Shown in pieces: positions 22,230 to 32,676 of a stretch of 64,000 nt of DNA. The notes under the pieces were generated by a model, which saw only the letters and a program-made list of their open reading frames with translations, was not told the DNA's origin and made no database searches. Each line of letters opens with the position of its first letter. Within the stretch, counting starts at the first letter, position 1. The translations under genes were made by a program, and so were the position numbers. Source of the stretch: Zasmidium citrigriseum (lineage: Eukaryota; Ascomycota; Dothideomycetes; Mycosphaerellales; Mycosphaerellaceae). Location: contig NHNW01000032.1 in the NCBI GenBank assembly GCA_002786025.1, positions 396,420 to 460,419 on the forward strand, given 5' to 3'.

Positions 22230-23360
22230 ATGTCTCCAAGATCGCCGGTTTATTCTCCAGCATCTCCAGCAGCCGCTCCCGTCTACCGATTCACACTCAC
22301 TACTCGAACTGGTGACGAGCAAATCACTTCGGTAACGTCTACCACCCAGGATCCATCTGCACCACCACAGGGGACTACTGGCGCGGCTGGACGAGATGGA
22401 TCATCGGTTCTTCGAGCACGGACACCACTGTCGCCTGCGTTCCAGATCACATCGCCGCAGTACTCTCCCTCTTCGCCGGTCTACAACCCGGGCTCGCCTG
22501 TTGGGCAGTACGTTCCGTGGTCTCTTGGAAACACCCCGCGATACTCTCCAACCTCTCCACAGTACTCGCCCACTTCGCCTCAGTACTCGCCTATCTCGGC
22601 ACAGTACTCTCCAACTTCACCGCAGTACACCTCACCGCAGCTCGCCATGACATCGCCGCAGTACTCTCCGGCATCTCCAATGTACACTGCTCCTTTGTCG
22701 CAGTACTCGCCTCCGCATCGCCAGGACACTCCGCATCCGGCGGTGCAGCGCGTTTCATCGCCTAACTACAACCCCAACTCACCACAGTTCACAATGGGAT
22801 CTCCAGGTGGCGAGTGGCTCACATACGAGCAGTGGCGGGCACGAGGGGGCCGATTGGATTACGCTCTCAACTCACCGCAATACTCTCCAACGTCGCCAGT
22901 CTACGATCCTCGGTCGCCGCAGTACTCTCCCACGTCACCTATCTACCGCGTAACATCGCCACAGTATAACGGGGACTTGCGTGAGGTCGGCTGGGCCCTG
23001 CGGCCTCAAGGTGAGGGTGCGATTCGTGATCCTCGCCTTCAGCCTCGACGAGGCTACACTCCCGAGCCACCCACTCCAGGCCTGCGTGTCGAGAAGACCA
23101 AGATCGTCGGCATGGCTTTGCTGGAGGTTCGTGCAGAGAACGGCGACAAGCCCAGTGCACGCGAGCTGGAGCAGCTGGAGCGCAATGAGTGTCTCATTTG
23201 CATGGAGCCGTATACCAAGCCAGCTGAGACGAAGTGTGGTCATATCTTCTGCCATGACTGCATCTTCCGCTGGGTCAAGGAGAAGGCGACGTGTGCTACT
23301 TGTCGTCAGAAGAATGAGGTGAAGGATCTGGCTTACATCGAGATTGAGGTGGTCAATTGA
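22230..23360 (+). CDS. RING-finger protein with RNA polymerase II CTD-like heptads, RING 4 of 4
   Basis: A single open frame from the ATG at 22230 gives 376 aa. Residues from about 70 to 250 carry degenerate heptads of the type YSPTSPx. I count five exact YSPTSP units plus variants [35 protein letters not shown] and YDPRSPQ. This is the repeat of the Rpb1 C-terminal domain, the platform for mRNA capping, splicing and elongation factors. A C3HC4 RING follows at about residues 321-358 (CLIC...CGHIFC...CATC), preceded by ELEQLERNE as in the neighbouring RING genes, and the protein ends EIEVVN. It is not a fragment of Rpb1, since nothing else of that protein is present. A CTD mimic linked to an E3 module is the simplest reading; function is unknown. 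Upstream exons are possible. Confidence 0.85.
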   Translation: MSPRSPVYSPASPAAAPVYRFTLTTRTGDEQITSVTSTTQDPSAPPQGTTGAAGRDGSSVLRARTPLSPAFQITSPQYSPSSPVYNPGSPVGQYVPWSLGNTPRYSPTSPQYSPTSPQYSPISAQYSPTSPQYTSPQLAMTSPQYSPASPMYTAPLSQYSPPHRQDTPHPAVQRVSSPNYNPNSPQFTMGSPGGEWLTYEQWRARGGRLDYALNSPQYSPTSPVYDPRSPQYSPTSPIYRVTSPQYNGDLREVGWALRPQGEGAIRDPRLQPRRGYTPEPPTPGLRVEKTKIVGMALLEVRAENGDKPSARELEQLERNECLICMEPYTKPAETKCGHIFCHDCIFRWVKEKATCATCRQKNEVKDLAYIEIEVVN

Positions 23361-25483
23361 GCTTCCAAGGTGTGCAGAATGAGAGACGCGAGGTTTGGAG
23401 ATGGAGAACTGGCTCGCATGCGATGTTGAGCTCAAGGGCAATTGGGTCTGGATATTGCAGACTGGGCGACGGCACACGTTTCTTCTTTATTTCACAACAA
23501 TATACCTTCACACCGCGTCTGCAGGCCGTCATGGTGGACATGAGAGCCGTGGAGAACGCATCAAGCGGCCCAGCGGCTCCGCTAGCCAGTTATCTGCAGC
23601 ACGGCGAAGCTGTCTTCCACAACGAGTGTGATCGGAGAGCACTTCGCACCATGCAAGAACATCCTGGAGACGAGTGCTACACGGGCGGGCTTTTGGAAAC
23701 TTCAGTGCGGGGATACTGCTACTGTGACTCTGTTACACGAGATGTTGAGCTGAAAGCTTCATCGCGCTTGCGAAGAGCCAATGGCTCGTCAAGGTTGCTT
23801 TACTGATAGCTAAAACGTCATATTTCCTAAATGCGCATTATTGCCACACTCTTCTCTCCTCGTCATCATGGTTGACATTGACTCCATCATCGCAGATTTC
23901 ACACTTTAATTCAGCTTTTCACGATACAGCCTAAAGCCTACGTGTCTTTAGAGGCATGCTTTTCGTTCGAACTCTTGTTGACACTGTATCTAATAGCTTC
24001 GTGGAGTTTTTCAGCAAACTTCGTCCACATGGGATGATCGTGTCCCTGCTTTTGGAGCCTTGCGGTCCCCAGAGATTTCAAAAGCAACCTCCAGCTATTC
24101 ATGCTCGACTTTGAGACTGCACAAGCATCTTGAGGTCGGAATGTCGAGTGCACTTTGCCTCGTAGCATCGAGCAGGATGCAGTTCCCACCGACTACTACG
24201 ACAGGGACCTTTGTAACTTCAAGAGGGCGCGTGAGATCGCCCGCTTAGGGCGCCATGAAGGGGGCAAATGCTTATTCTCAAGGACTGCCAACCCGCGCGC
24301 CCATCCCACAACCACAACAATCGTGCGCCTCGCCCTCCACCCTCCTCACCGTGCCCTCTACTCAAGCACGACTTCCCGCAACGCAATCCCTCTCCCCTCT
24401 ATGATCCGTCATAAGCACAGCTCGTTGGGCAGATGCGCGTGACAGAGGCTGCTACAACGTCGGAGGACGCTGACCCTCTGGGTCGTTGGCGTAATTCGGA
24501 TCATTCATGAGGATGTTGTAGTGGTGCAAATTCTAGGCGAACATTGGGGAGAGACGCAGTTCCGAGATAGCCTGTAGTGAGCACGTGCTGGGGTGAACGT
24601 GTCCATGGCATGTGACCACATTTGGGACGGAACCAAGTGCGAAATTGTCCGAATGTGCCTTACGCTCTATTGATGTCTAGCAACGCGAACCCCAGAAATT
24701 GACTAGCAACCCTCATTGCCGCTGCGTTGTGGAGAAACGCAACGGAGCGGCAAATGGGCTTTGTTGGTGATGACCGGTCGACTTGAGCTTGACATCGAGA
24801 TGCAACGTAACAGAAGTACCAGTAGGGGAATAACGCTAGTACACGATCACATGCCAGTAAGCACAGTCTGTGACAAGAAAAAGCGCGAGGCGCCCACAAA
24901 GTGGAGTTGTGTTCTGTCTTCAAGTCGTAAGTCTATTTGCCTATTCTCTTCAGGCAGAAGATAATCTTCACCGGCCGTGAAGATTACTCGCTGCGCTCTC
25001 TCCGCTACTCATCGATAGCGCGACAGCACAGCTTGTGTCGTTGAGGTGGCTGTGGAGTAGCGTCGTTCCCCGAACACGTCGTCGAGAAAGAGAGAGCCGT
25101 CTTTGATGGTGCAATGCGTCTGGTGTCGTATCTCCCTTTATTAGATCAGCGAGATGTGTCACGAGTCATATTATCAAGACTTCCCGCAATGAGTGGACTA
25201 CTATCTTGGAAGATATTATCTCCATGGAACACTTTTCGACTCAAGGCTGGGAATTGGAAGGCGGCGATGGTATGGCGATGGACTGCTTGATGTTACTGCT
25301 CTCCTTTGATCGTTCTGGAAGCTGTCTGTTGGGGGATGTCGTAGCAACGCTGTTCGATAGCATGGACAACTTAGGACAGACAGGGAGACTCTTTTCACAG
25401 AACAACTACGCAGTAACCAGCCTTCGGAATCCCACTTTCTCCTACTCAACTCTCCATCATCACCAGTGTCTGGATATTCGTAC
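23361..25483. other. Two-kilobase spacer
   Basis: No supported gene. Frames such as 23357-23806 and 25206-25886 (plus) lack codon bias and family resemblance; the latter overlaps the antisense of the next gene. Confidence 0.4.
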
Positions 25484-27151
25484 TCATCTAAACCCCTTAC
25501 AAACATCCACCAACTCCTCAATCCCCGCCCAAATCGCCTTAACTCCATCCGCCTTGCTGATTCCCTCATCCGGCTCACCCCCCGCAACACCCGTCCGTCG
25601 GTTCAGCTTATCCGGATGCCAACGACCAGTCTCCTTCAATCGCAAATGCTTCAGTAGCTTTCCTATTGCCGCCTTGTCGCAGCCGGGAGTGATGCTCACG
25701 AAAGGCCGGCTTTTGCTGTCCTCTTGGATCTGGTGTGGAATGTCGAAGGCGGACAGGAAGAAGACTTGTGTGTTGATCGTTATGATCTGCGTTGGTGTCC
25801 AGAGCGAGACTCGGGTGGTGTTGTATTTGATGGTGGACGGAGAGACCAGGGCGTTGTGTTGGAGTGTTCGAGATGGGTATGGGTAAGCTTTGTCGTATGG
25901 TTTGAGGGATGCCCAACGCTTGTTGTACTCGTCGAAGGCCTGCTGATACGAGAGGCCTGGAGGGTTGTTGAAGGTCTTCTTTGCGGTGCTTGGCTTGCAT
26001 TGTGGCGTCTTGTGGCGAGGAGTTGACTTCGGCTTTGCCTTGGCTTTGAATCTCGGTGGTGGTGTCTGTCCGGAGCGTTGGCCGTATGTGCCGTACTGCG
26101 AATGCATCTTAGGCTTTTGGCTGCTCTTCTTGCCGTAGTCGTCGGCCTTGTCCTTCTGCTGAGGCGTACGCTTGATACCGGGCTTCTCCCTGAACACGTT
26201 GCGTATACGCTCCGCACACTGTTGCGCAACGAGCCTCTTCCTTGCCGACTCTGCTCGTCGATCCAGCTCGGCTTGCGAGGGCTTGGTGTAGTGGTCATAC
26301 CAAAGGTGATGGCGAAGAGCGTACTTTCGTAGAACTTGCTCATACTGAGGCGGAGGCTGGGTCAGGTAGTCCCAGTTGCGAAGGCGAGGGTCGAGTTCCC
26401 AAATCGGGGGCAATGGCTCTGCTGATGGCCAGACGGGATCTGTGATGAGCTCGGCTCTGAACCAGTGCATCTCTGTTCTCGTTGGCTCAGGAGGAGGCGG
26501 CGGTGGTGCCCACCAATTGATGATGCTCCGCAAGAAGCCTGGCTGGGGTGGCTCTGGTTCTCTCTCGGGCTCAGCCCAGAAGTCGATTCGTGCTGTGTTG
26601 AGTGCTGCCTCGAAGCTGTGCTTGCCGATCCGGATCTCGTCGCAAATTGCAGTCCAGGCTCGAAGGATCATCTTGTCGGGTGCTTCATGAAGCGGCGGGG
26701 TGCTGGATCTGATGGTCTGCAGCAGCTTCTCTGCCTGCAGCCTCTTCCACTCCGCGTTCGCGAGAGCGACCATGCACTTCTCAAAATCGCTCTTCCAATG
26801 TACCCCATGCAGCTTCTGCAGGTCCTCGAACCAGTCCATCGCAATCGGACAGTGTGCAATCACGCTTGGCGGCATCTTGCTCAGCATATCCCAAGGATCT
26901 CGCTCGTGCAAAACGCCGCTCTCAATTCCCTCGAAGATGGCCGCAGCAGCGAACATCTCCATCGCCAGGTCAGATCTGATGTCTCGCTTCTGGGATAGCG
27001 AGAGCGCCTTGTACTCCTGGGAGAGGCGGCGGTAGTCGTTGCGTAGCCAGAGGAGGCGCTGGCGAATTTGGTAGATGGAATGCTCCCACCTTGGTGCCGC
27101 GCGCGAGACGTTGTCGGGGAAGTAGAAGCTGGAGTCGAGGACGTATGCCAT
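25484..27151 (-). CDS. Unknown-family protein A1 with DnaJ-like C-terminus
   Basis: A single exon from the ATG at 27151 gives 555 aa. Residues about 25-200 align by eye with the five related genes to the right: an Arg-rich helix with YRRLSQEYKAL, then QKRDIRSDLAMEMFAAAAIFE in place of the RRDxxL...ERFYCAAL core, and later MILRAWTAICDEI, equivalent to W-x-x-[LM]-C in the others. A Pro-rich hinge (WWAPPPPPPEPTRTE) and a long basic Gln/Lys/Pro region follow. The last about 60 residues carry GRWHPDKLNRR and IEELVDVCKGF, which resembles the HPD-bearing helix pair of DnaJ domains found at the C-terminus of many uncharacterised fungal proteins. The founder-like length suggests this is the fullest member. 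No known enzyme motif is seen. Confidence 0.8.
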   Translation of the reverse strand: MAYVLDSSFYFPDNVSRAAPRWEHSIYQIRQRLLWLRNDYRRLSQEYKALSLSQKRDIRSDLAMEMFAAAAIFEGIESGVLHERDPWDMLSKMPPSVIAHCPIAMDWFEDLQKLHGVHWKSDFEKCMVALANAEWKRLQAEKLLQTIRSSTPPLHEAPDKMILRAWTAICDEIRIGKHSFEAALNTARIDFWAEPEREPEPPQPGFLRSIINWWAPPPPPPEPTRTEMHWFRAELITDPVWPSAEPLPPIWELDPRLRNWDYLTQPPPQYEQVLRKYALRHHLWYDHYTKPSQAELDRRAESARKRLVAQQCAERIRNVFREKPGIKRTPQQKDKADDYGKKSSQKPKMHSQYGTYGQRSGQTPPPRFKAKAKPKSTPRHKTPQCKPSTAKKTFNNPPGLSYQQAFDEYNKRWASLKPYDKAYPYPSRTLQHNALVSPSTIKYNTTRVSLWTPTQIITINTQVFFLSAFDIPHQIQEDSKSRPFVSITPGCDKAAIGKLLKHLRLKETGRWHPDKLNRRTGVAGGEPDEGISKADGVKAIWAGIEELVDVCKGFR

Positions 27152-27694
27152 GGTGAAGAGTCTCCAGTGGGAGAGCCTTTGCTCTTTCTCGACGGTATCT
27201 CCGTCTCGATGCTAGACTGATGATGGCTGGGCGCTACAAACAGTGCTATGGCTGATGTTGTTGCGAACGGAGATCGAGACGAAAGGTTGGGAGAAGTTGT
27301 GGGAGAAGGATGCGGAAGTGAAGGCGGTTGTAGGGAGAGTGACTTTCATCTTCTTGGGGTCGAGTGAAGGTTTATCGCGCATAATAGCGACAATAGCATT
27401 TACTTGACAATAGAAGCAGCTCTCCCGAAGTACAGCCGAGTATTGCCAAGACATGGGATCTGAGGGAACATGTGAGGTGTGGGTTGAGGAATTAGAGAAA
27501 GAGACAGAGATACAACTCATCTTGAATAGGACATCTCATCGTAAGCATCTCCCATACCTCGAATCGCATCCCCAACTTCCTGCAACTCTCTCGACCCTCC
27601 AATGCTCATCTTCATGGCTCCAGCAATCATGTTCTGATCGAGAGACTATGGTCGCCCTGCAAAACTCAACGTAACAGTCCCTGCCCTTCCATCC
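27152..27694. other. Spacer
   Basis: Promoter of A1 and 3' flank of A2; no gene seen. Confidence 0.4.
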
Positions 27695-28546
27695 CTATGG
27701 CTGCTCGTTGCGGTATTGTCCTGGTGTGAAAGTCGCTGCGGTCGGTCGTGGGATAAAAGCGGCATTCGCCTGGCGTTGCTGCTCAGACGTTGCTGGCTGC
27801 ACACTGTCGTGCCTGGCAATTGGGTCGCTCCCGGTAGTGTCTTGCTGAGACGAAGCAGCGTTCGGGACCGATTGCTCAGGCAGCGCGATCTCGCACTGGA
27901 CCCAGACACGAGGAGCACCGTTACGGTGTGGGTAGATGCCAGGCCCGTCGACATATGGTGCACTGGCTTTCATGGCTTGACCCGCTGTCTCGATGCTTGT
28001 ACCGTTCTCGACGGCGTCGCACATGGTGTTCCATGCCTTGGTCATGGCCTGGTTTGGCCGAGCTTGTGGGTACTCCGGCAAGCTGCTGGCGAGGCGCTGG
28101 ACCATGGTAGTGGCTGTTTGAAGTGCTTGCTCCGCCTTGTCCAGTATCTCGATGATGAGCTGAGGATTGACATCATCATCCGAGACAGTCTCCCAGCGAC
28201 GCATCCAGCCAGCAGCACGATGCAGCAGGGCGTACCAGCCGAAGGAGACTGGGCACCGCTCGTAGTCGCTCAGCATCATGTCGTGAGCTTGACAGATTCC
28301 AGCTCGGGTGAAGAAGTCGGTGTCGCTCAGGATCTGTGGGAAGGCGGCGACGTGTTCGAGGAGGGCGGCGCAGGAGAATCTCTCGTTGTGCAGGCCGAGA
28401 CTCATGTCGCGTCGGAAGCCGAGTGGGAGGTTCTTGTACTGCATGGCGAGCTGGCGCCATCGAGTCTGGATGTCGTTGAGGCGTGCGTAGAGGCGAACGC
28501 GGTGATATGCCCATGCGCTGAGGAGAGCTTGGCGTGATTGAGACAT
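27695..28546 (-). CDS. Unknown-family protein A2
   Basis: A single exon of 283 aa. The ATG at 28546 is chosen because its MSQSRQ start recurs in A4; the open frame continues upstream as low-complexity Ser. The conserved core is LPLGFRRDMSLGLHNERFSC followed by AALLEH. Next come a Cys/Trp patch (RCPVSFGWYALL), a helical segment (LIIEILDKAEQALQTATTMV) and AWNTMCDAVENG, all with counterparts in A3-A5. The last 90 residues are disordered (Gln, Pro, Thr, Ala). No known domain, signal peptide or membrane segment. It is one of four minus-strand copies in line, consistent with tandem duplication. Confidence 0.8.
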   Translation of the reverse strand: MSQSRQALLSAWAYHRVRLYARLNDIQTRWRQLAMQYKNLPLGFRRDMSLGLHNERFSCAALLEHVAAFPQILSDTDFFTRAGICQAHDMMLSDYERCPVSFGWYALLHRAAGWMRRWETVSDDDVNPQLIIEILDKAEQALQTATTMVQRLASSLPEYPQARPNQAMTKAWNTMCDAVENGTSIETAGQAMKASAPYVDGPGIYPHRNGAPRVWVQCEIALPEQSVPNAASSQQDTTGSDPIARHDSVQPATSEQQRQANAAFIPRPTAATFTPGQYRNEQP

Positions 28547-28983
28547 GTCGGCCGTGAGGTGAGGTTGGTTTATAGTGGTGTGTCGTTTGTGTTTATTGCG
28601 TGCTTGAGTGGCAGCGCGGGACTGGAGCACGAAGTTTGTTTTTGAGGATGATGAAGAGTTGGAAGAGGACGAAGCCAACGAGAGAAATGTAGAGTGCGGC
28701 GCGGAAGCGCTAGCGTACTAGTGCCTTCCCGCTCCTGCCGCTTTGAGGACGTCAGCTTTCTCAACAGACTGCATCAAAGACGCACGCAAAATCACTTTTT
28801 TTTCTTTCTGCAGTACGCTACATACATCAAAACACTTCATTCATATATGCGGCCTATCCAGCAAACAAGCAAGCCGGCACTCCCATTCGACCAGAGATTT
28901 CCACACAAGACGAGTACACAGGCCGATCCCGAACACATCACCCTGCCTCCAACTACGATATGGGTGTCGGCCCCTTCAAATCA
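28547..28983. other. Spacer
   Basis: Promoter of A2 (minus strand); a T-run lies near 28797-28805. No gene seen. Confidence 0.4.
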
Positions 28984-29730
28984 TCAATCCCCAGAGCCAG
29001 GTAGCGGAACATCGTAATCAAACCACGAACGCATGCTGCCGTCAGTCATTGGACCGTGCAGCTCGAACGGCTCGGCGAAGAAAGCCTTCGCGGCATGTTC
29101 CACTGGCAAGCCATCGTGAATCGCCCCACAAAGTCTGTTCCATGCAGCCGTAGCAGCAAGACTCGGTCGTACCTGCAATTGTCCATTGTACATAGCCTCG
29201 ACCGTCTGGAAGCCCGCTGCAACCCTGCCAACCATCGTCTTTGCCGTGTGGAGATTCCTCGTGGCTTCCTCGAGGCGTCGGTCCAGCTCGGGAACATTGA
29301 GTTGATCGCTTTCGGAGTGGTCAAACTGGAAGACGACCCAGGCTGCCTCGAGCAGTGGCTGGAGCCAGGTGTGGCACTTGGGACACTGCTCTCCCGTGCA
29401 CAGCAGAGGATCAAACTGCTCCTCCATCCACAGACGAGATACACGAGGATCTTCGGGGGCCTGCGGCATGAACTGAACATGGTCGAGAAGAGCAGCGCAG
29501 TAGAAGCGTTCCTTGCAGAGTCCGAGGTTCATGTCGCGACGAAAGGCCAGTGGGAACTGGCACCATGTATCAGCCAGATCTTTCCAATGCTTTTGAAGCA
29601 GGGCGATGGCGTGTCTGATGCCGTGTTGGTGAACTCTCCATTGATTCAGGTCTTGTTGTCTCTGTCGGCTGCTTTGTGTGTCTGGGACTCTTATCGGTGT
29701 TGTGATATGCTGGATGTTGCGACTGGTCAT
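28984..29730 (-). CDS. Unknown-family protein A3
   Basis: A single exon of 248 aa. The ATG at 29730 (MTSRNIQHITT) is the likely start, because upstream in-frame sequence looks like leader DNA and gains hydrophobic residues at random. Core: FPLAFRRDMNLGLCKERFYC then AALLDH. A Cys pair (CTGEQCPKC) sits where the relatives have a Cys/Tyr/Trp patch, then a helix (LEEATRNLHTAKTMVGRV) and AWNRLCGAIHDG. It ends DYDVPLPGSGD, like the VPLP ends of A4 and A5. Function unknown. Confidence 0.8.
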   Translation of the reverse strand: MTSRNIQHITTPIRVPDTQSSRQRQQDLNQWRVHQHGIRHAIALLQKHWKDLADTWCQFPLAFRRDMNLGLCKERFYCAALLDHVQFMPQAPEDPRVSRLWMEEQFDPLLCTGEQCPKCHTWLQPLLEAAWVVFQFDHSESDQLNVPELDRRLEEATRNLHTAKTMVGRVAAGFQTVEAMYNGQLQVRPSLAATAAWNRLCGAIHDGLPVEHAAKAFFAEPFELHGPMTDGSMRSWFDYDVPLPGSGD

Positions 29731-30044
29731 CGTGGCTTTGAGTTGTGTCGGCGTCTGTATTGACAGACGGTATGCACAACTTGCTGTTGAAGTAGAGAAA
29801 AGTAAAGCAAGTACAGACAAACATCTGCTTTCCAAAGGCATGAGCAACAAACGAGACATTATTCTGGAAAGGCAGAATGAGAAAGACATAATTGCTTGCG
29901 GCGATTGCATTGACAGGCAAGACAGTACATGCACACCGTTCTTGCCCGCTTTGTCCAACCTGCACTTCTATGCCACCCGAGATCCAAGCAGCGATCGTAT
30001 TCCAGCCCCAGCAAGCAAGACCAGAGCCATTCGACGTCCAATCT
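29731..30044. other. Short spacer
   Basis: Promoter of A3 and 3' flank of A4; nothing else seen. Confidence 0.4.
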
Positions 30045-30731
30045 CTACAGCAACTCCTGCGGCAGCGGAACCTCAAACTTCTTCCAAACCCGAAACGCCT
30101 TCCCCTGCCAATCCTTCACGACCGTATCGTTATGCGTATTCTTCTGCGACCTGTCCCGAAACACCCACACAGCCCCATCAATCGAGTCCTCCATTCCCAG
30201 CTCATCAACAACCAGACTCCAACCGTTGATCGTGCTCCGGTCACACCCGCGCCAACCTCCGATTTGTGCGTTCGTGGAAATCATGCCTAGCATGTCTTTG
30301 GCGGCTTGATAGGTTGTTTGGGCGTTGCTGACGAGTGATTTGAGCTTGTCGATATCAATGAACGAACTATCCACATTCTCGAAATGGCGCATCATCTGCC
30401 GTGCGTCGTATAGGTACTTGTACCAGTTCTGAGAGTACGGGCAGTATTCGCCTTGGTCTTCATTGGGGATCGTTTCCATTTGTGGAGGCGTGTTGAACAG
30501 GACAGGGTCCGTGACCGTTCGAGGCACGGAGCTGATGTGTTGGAAGAGCGCTGCGCAGTAGAGTCTTTGCGTGGGGTATGCGAGATTCAGGTCGCGGCGG
30601 GTTTGGAGCGGGAGTTGAGCGTATTGGCGTGCGAGGGTCTGCCAGCCGATTTCGAGGTCTTGGACTTTTTTGCTGATGCTTGGGCCTTCGGTGGCCCATT
30701 GGCGGACCATGTCTTGTCTGGATTGGCTCAT
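30045..30731 (-). CDS. Unknown-family protein A4
   Basis: A single exon of 228 aa from the ATG at 30731, with the same MSQSRQ opening as A2. Core: LPLQTRRDLNLAYPTQRLYC then AALFQH. It has YCPYSQNWYKYLYDARQMM, then HFENVDSSFIDIDKLKSLV, nearly the same as REFENVDSTFIDISKLQDLV in A5, so A4 and A5 are the closest pair. It ends FEVPLPQELL. Predicted mostly helical and soluble. Function unknown. Confidence 0.8.
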   Translation of the reverse strand: MSQSRQDMVRQWATEGPSISKKVQDLEIGWQTLARQYAQLPLQTRRDLNLAYPTQRLYCAALFQHISSVPRTVTDPVLFNTPPQMETIPNEDQGEYCPYSQNWYKYLYDARQMMRHFENVDSSFIDIDKLKSLVSNAQTTYQAAKDMLGMISTNAQIGGWRGCDRSTINGWSLVVDELGMEDSIDGAVWVFRDRSQKNTHNDTVVKDWQGKAFRVWKKFEVPLPQELL

Positions 30732-31207
30732 GTTAGGATCGCTTCAGCACAATCAAGGACAGTTAACGAGGGTAAAAGGGTCGGGTTACTTGCAGGCGGA
30801 AACGAGGGAGTAGTTGTAAGTAGGTTGAGCTCAGCCGCTTTGTCGAAGTTGATGAAATTGATCGTTGTCTGTGCAAGACAGAATCAAGCTGAGAAGGCGC
30901 TAGAAATCCCCGCACGCACGTGGCTGTTGCTTGGCAATCACAGGCTAAAACTTAATTTTCAAACGTCGATGAATGGCTTCTATGACAATGAGGACGTTTG
31001 TGCGCTCTTATTTAAGCGTGGAATAGTGTCGCAACTACTAAAGCAATCAAAGGAAAGGCCAAGCTATGGTTTGAACTGGTTCATTATTGACAGGATCAAG
31101 CGCCTCGTCGAGCTTCGCCGTGCGGAAATGGCTGGTTACGCTACAGCCTTCTCTTCTTAACCACGCATGAAGCCATAGCGTTAACAAGTCGACGAGCAAG
31201 ATCCGCA
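30732..31207. other. Spacer
   Basis: Promoter of A4 and 3' flank of A5; a plus-strand frame crosses it without support. Confidence 0.4.
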
Positions 31208-31951
31208 TCAAGCCATCCTGCTAGTCTGCTCAAGCTGGGACGGCAGCGGGACCCCCCATGGGATGTAGTAGCGTATGGCAGCACCAGAACTTGACACTGG
31301 AACTGTCTGATCTTGCGGGATCCCAGGCGGCGGCCCTGGGATGGGATGTAGTCGGTGTGATAGATTCTTCTGGCACGTAGATATCGCACTCTCCAGCGAC
31401 TCGCCATCTGCAACGCTGTGACAAACCATGTCCCAAAGATGCATCTTCGCGGCACTTGGCTCAGGAGGTGGCGGGGCGTATGGGCCGAAGGGGTCGCGGA
31501 TGATGTTCAACACCTCGGCAGCCTTATCGTAGGCAATCTTTGCTCGAGTCACGAGATCTTGAAGTTTCGAGATGTCGATGAAGGTGGAGTCGACGTTTTC
31601 GAACTCTCTCATCATCTCCCTCGCATCCAGGAGGAACTTGTACCAGAGGCCAGATCTGGGACATGCTTCGCCAAAGCCGATGTCTACGGTCTCTTGTACC
31701 GACTTGTTGTGGTAGACGGCTTTGTTGGTAATCGTGTTGGGGAAGGAGTGGATGTGTTGAAACAAGGCTGCGCAGTAGAAGCGCTCTTTTGGATAATCCA
31801 GGGCGAGGTCTCGTCGTAGTGCGCGAGGAAGCCGTGCATATTGATCTGCAAGACCTTTCCAGCCCATCTCCAGTCGCTGGACTTCGGGCAGCAGAGTGTG
31901 AGTTACTTGTGCGTAACGCTGCATCATGTCGTGTCTTGTCTGGCTCTGCAT
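31208..31951 (-). CDS. Unknown-family protein A5
   Basis: A single exon of 247 aa. The ATG at 31951 (MQSQTRHDMM) aligns with the MSQSRQ starts of A2 and A4 and is preferred over the upstream frame. Core: LPRALRRDLALDYPKERFYC then AALFQH. It has ACPRSGLWYKFLLDAREMM, FENVDSTFIDISKL, a short Pro-rich hinge (YAPPPPEPSAAK) and LWDMVCHSVADG, and ends with VPLPSQLEQTSRMA. It is closest to A4. Function unknown. Confidence 0.8.
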   Translation of the reverse strand: MQSQTRHDMMQRYAQVTHTLLPEVQRLEMGWKGLADQYARLPRALRRDLALDYPKERFYCAALFQHIHSFPNTITNKAVYHNKSVQETVDIGFGEACPRSGLWYKFLLDAREMMREFENVDSTFIDISKLQDLVTRAKIAYDKAAEVLNIIRDPFGPYAPPPPEPSAAKMHLWDMVCHSVADGESLESAISTCQKNLSHRLHPIPGPPPGIPQDQTVPVSSSGAAIRYYIPWGVPLPSQLEQTSRMA

Positions 31952-32676
31952 CGTTGGCGAGAACGCTGATCTGCTTGATTGGCACGATGAGGATCGTGTC
32001 TTTGCTCCTTGCTGAGAGCAGATCACTCAAGCTTTATGATTGCAAAGTTAGGCGCTCATTAGAAACATAATTTCTGCAGAAACTTTCCAGGAAGGACCAG
32101 TCGGCTCTACTCATTCGGTCTATTCAACGAGTCTCTCGAACTGCATCGGGGCAGAATCGTTCATCTTTTGGACGCCTGCCTGTCTGACTTCAACAATGCA
32201 TCTTTCACCTGTCTACGATCTTCCGCGGAAGGGGACATACTTCTAGAGAATGTGTAAAGCACAAAGCCCAGAACGACAGAGCGAGACACAAGCCTAGCAT
32301 GCCACAATCGAGTGAGGCAATTGTAGCGAAGTTCAAATAGACATGAACCGCACGGTATCGTCTGGAAGTGGGACTCGTACTGGCCCGTAGCGAGCTCGCA
32401 CGTATACGCCCTATTAAATATTGTATACGCCCTGGTGACGGAAGGCTTGGCGTTCATGTGAAAGTCATTAAGCTTTCGGGATGGCCCGCTGCGCGAGTGA
32501 GCAGCCGCTTCCTGCCCGTCTACAACTCTCCGCTCATCGACCTCCAACTTGCGACACCAAGAGCAGACCTTCGGAGAGCTTATTGCCTCGGATTGCCGCG
32601 CCACCCAAGCCGTCGACGCCGCCGGTCATCACACCAACAGCGCATTCCAATCTTTCTCCACTACCAACAGTTCAAG
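31952..32676. other. Divergent promoter region between A5 and the next gene
   Basis: No gene is supported. About 725 bp separate two divergent starts. A direct repeat of GTATACGCCCT at 32401-32411 and 32424-32434 is the only local structure I see. Confidence 0.4.

Noticed and set aside
22230..22980. Heptads as a misplaced fragment of the Rpb1 gene
   Set aside because: The frame continues without a break into a RING that matches its neighbours, and no other Rpb1 sequence is present.
27716..28537. 273-codon plus-strand frame opposite A2
   Set aside because: A2 on the minus strand has the conserved family core; the plus frame has none and starts mid-gene.
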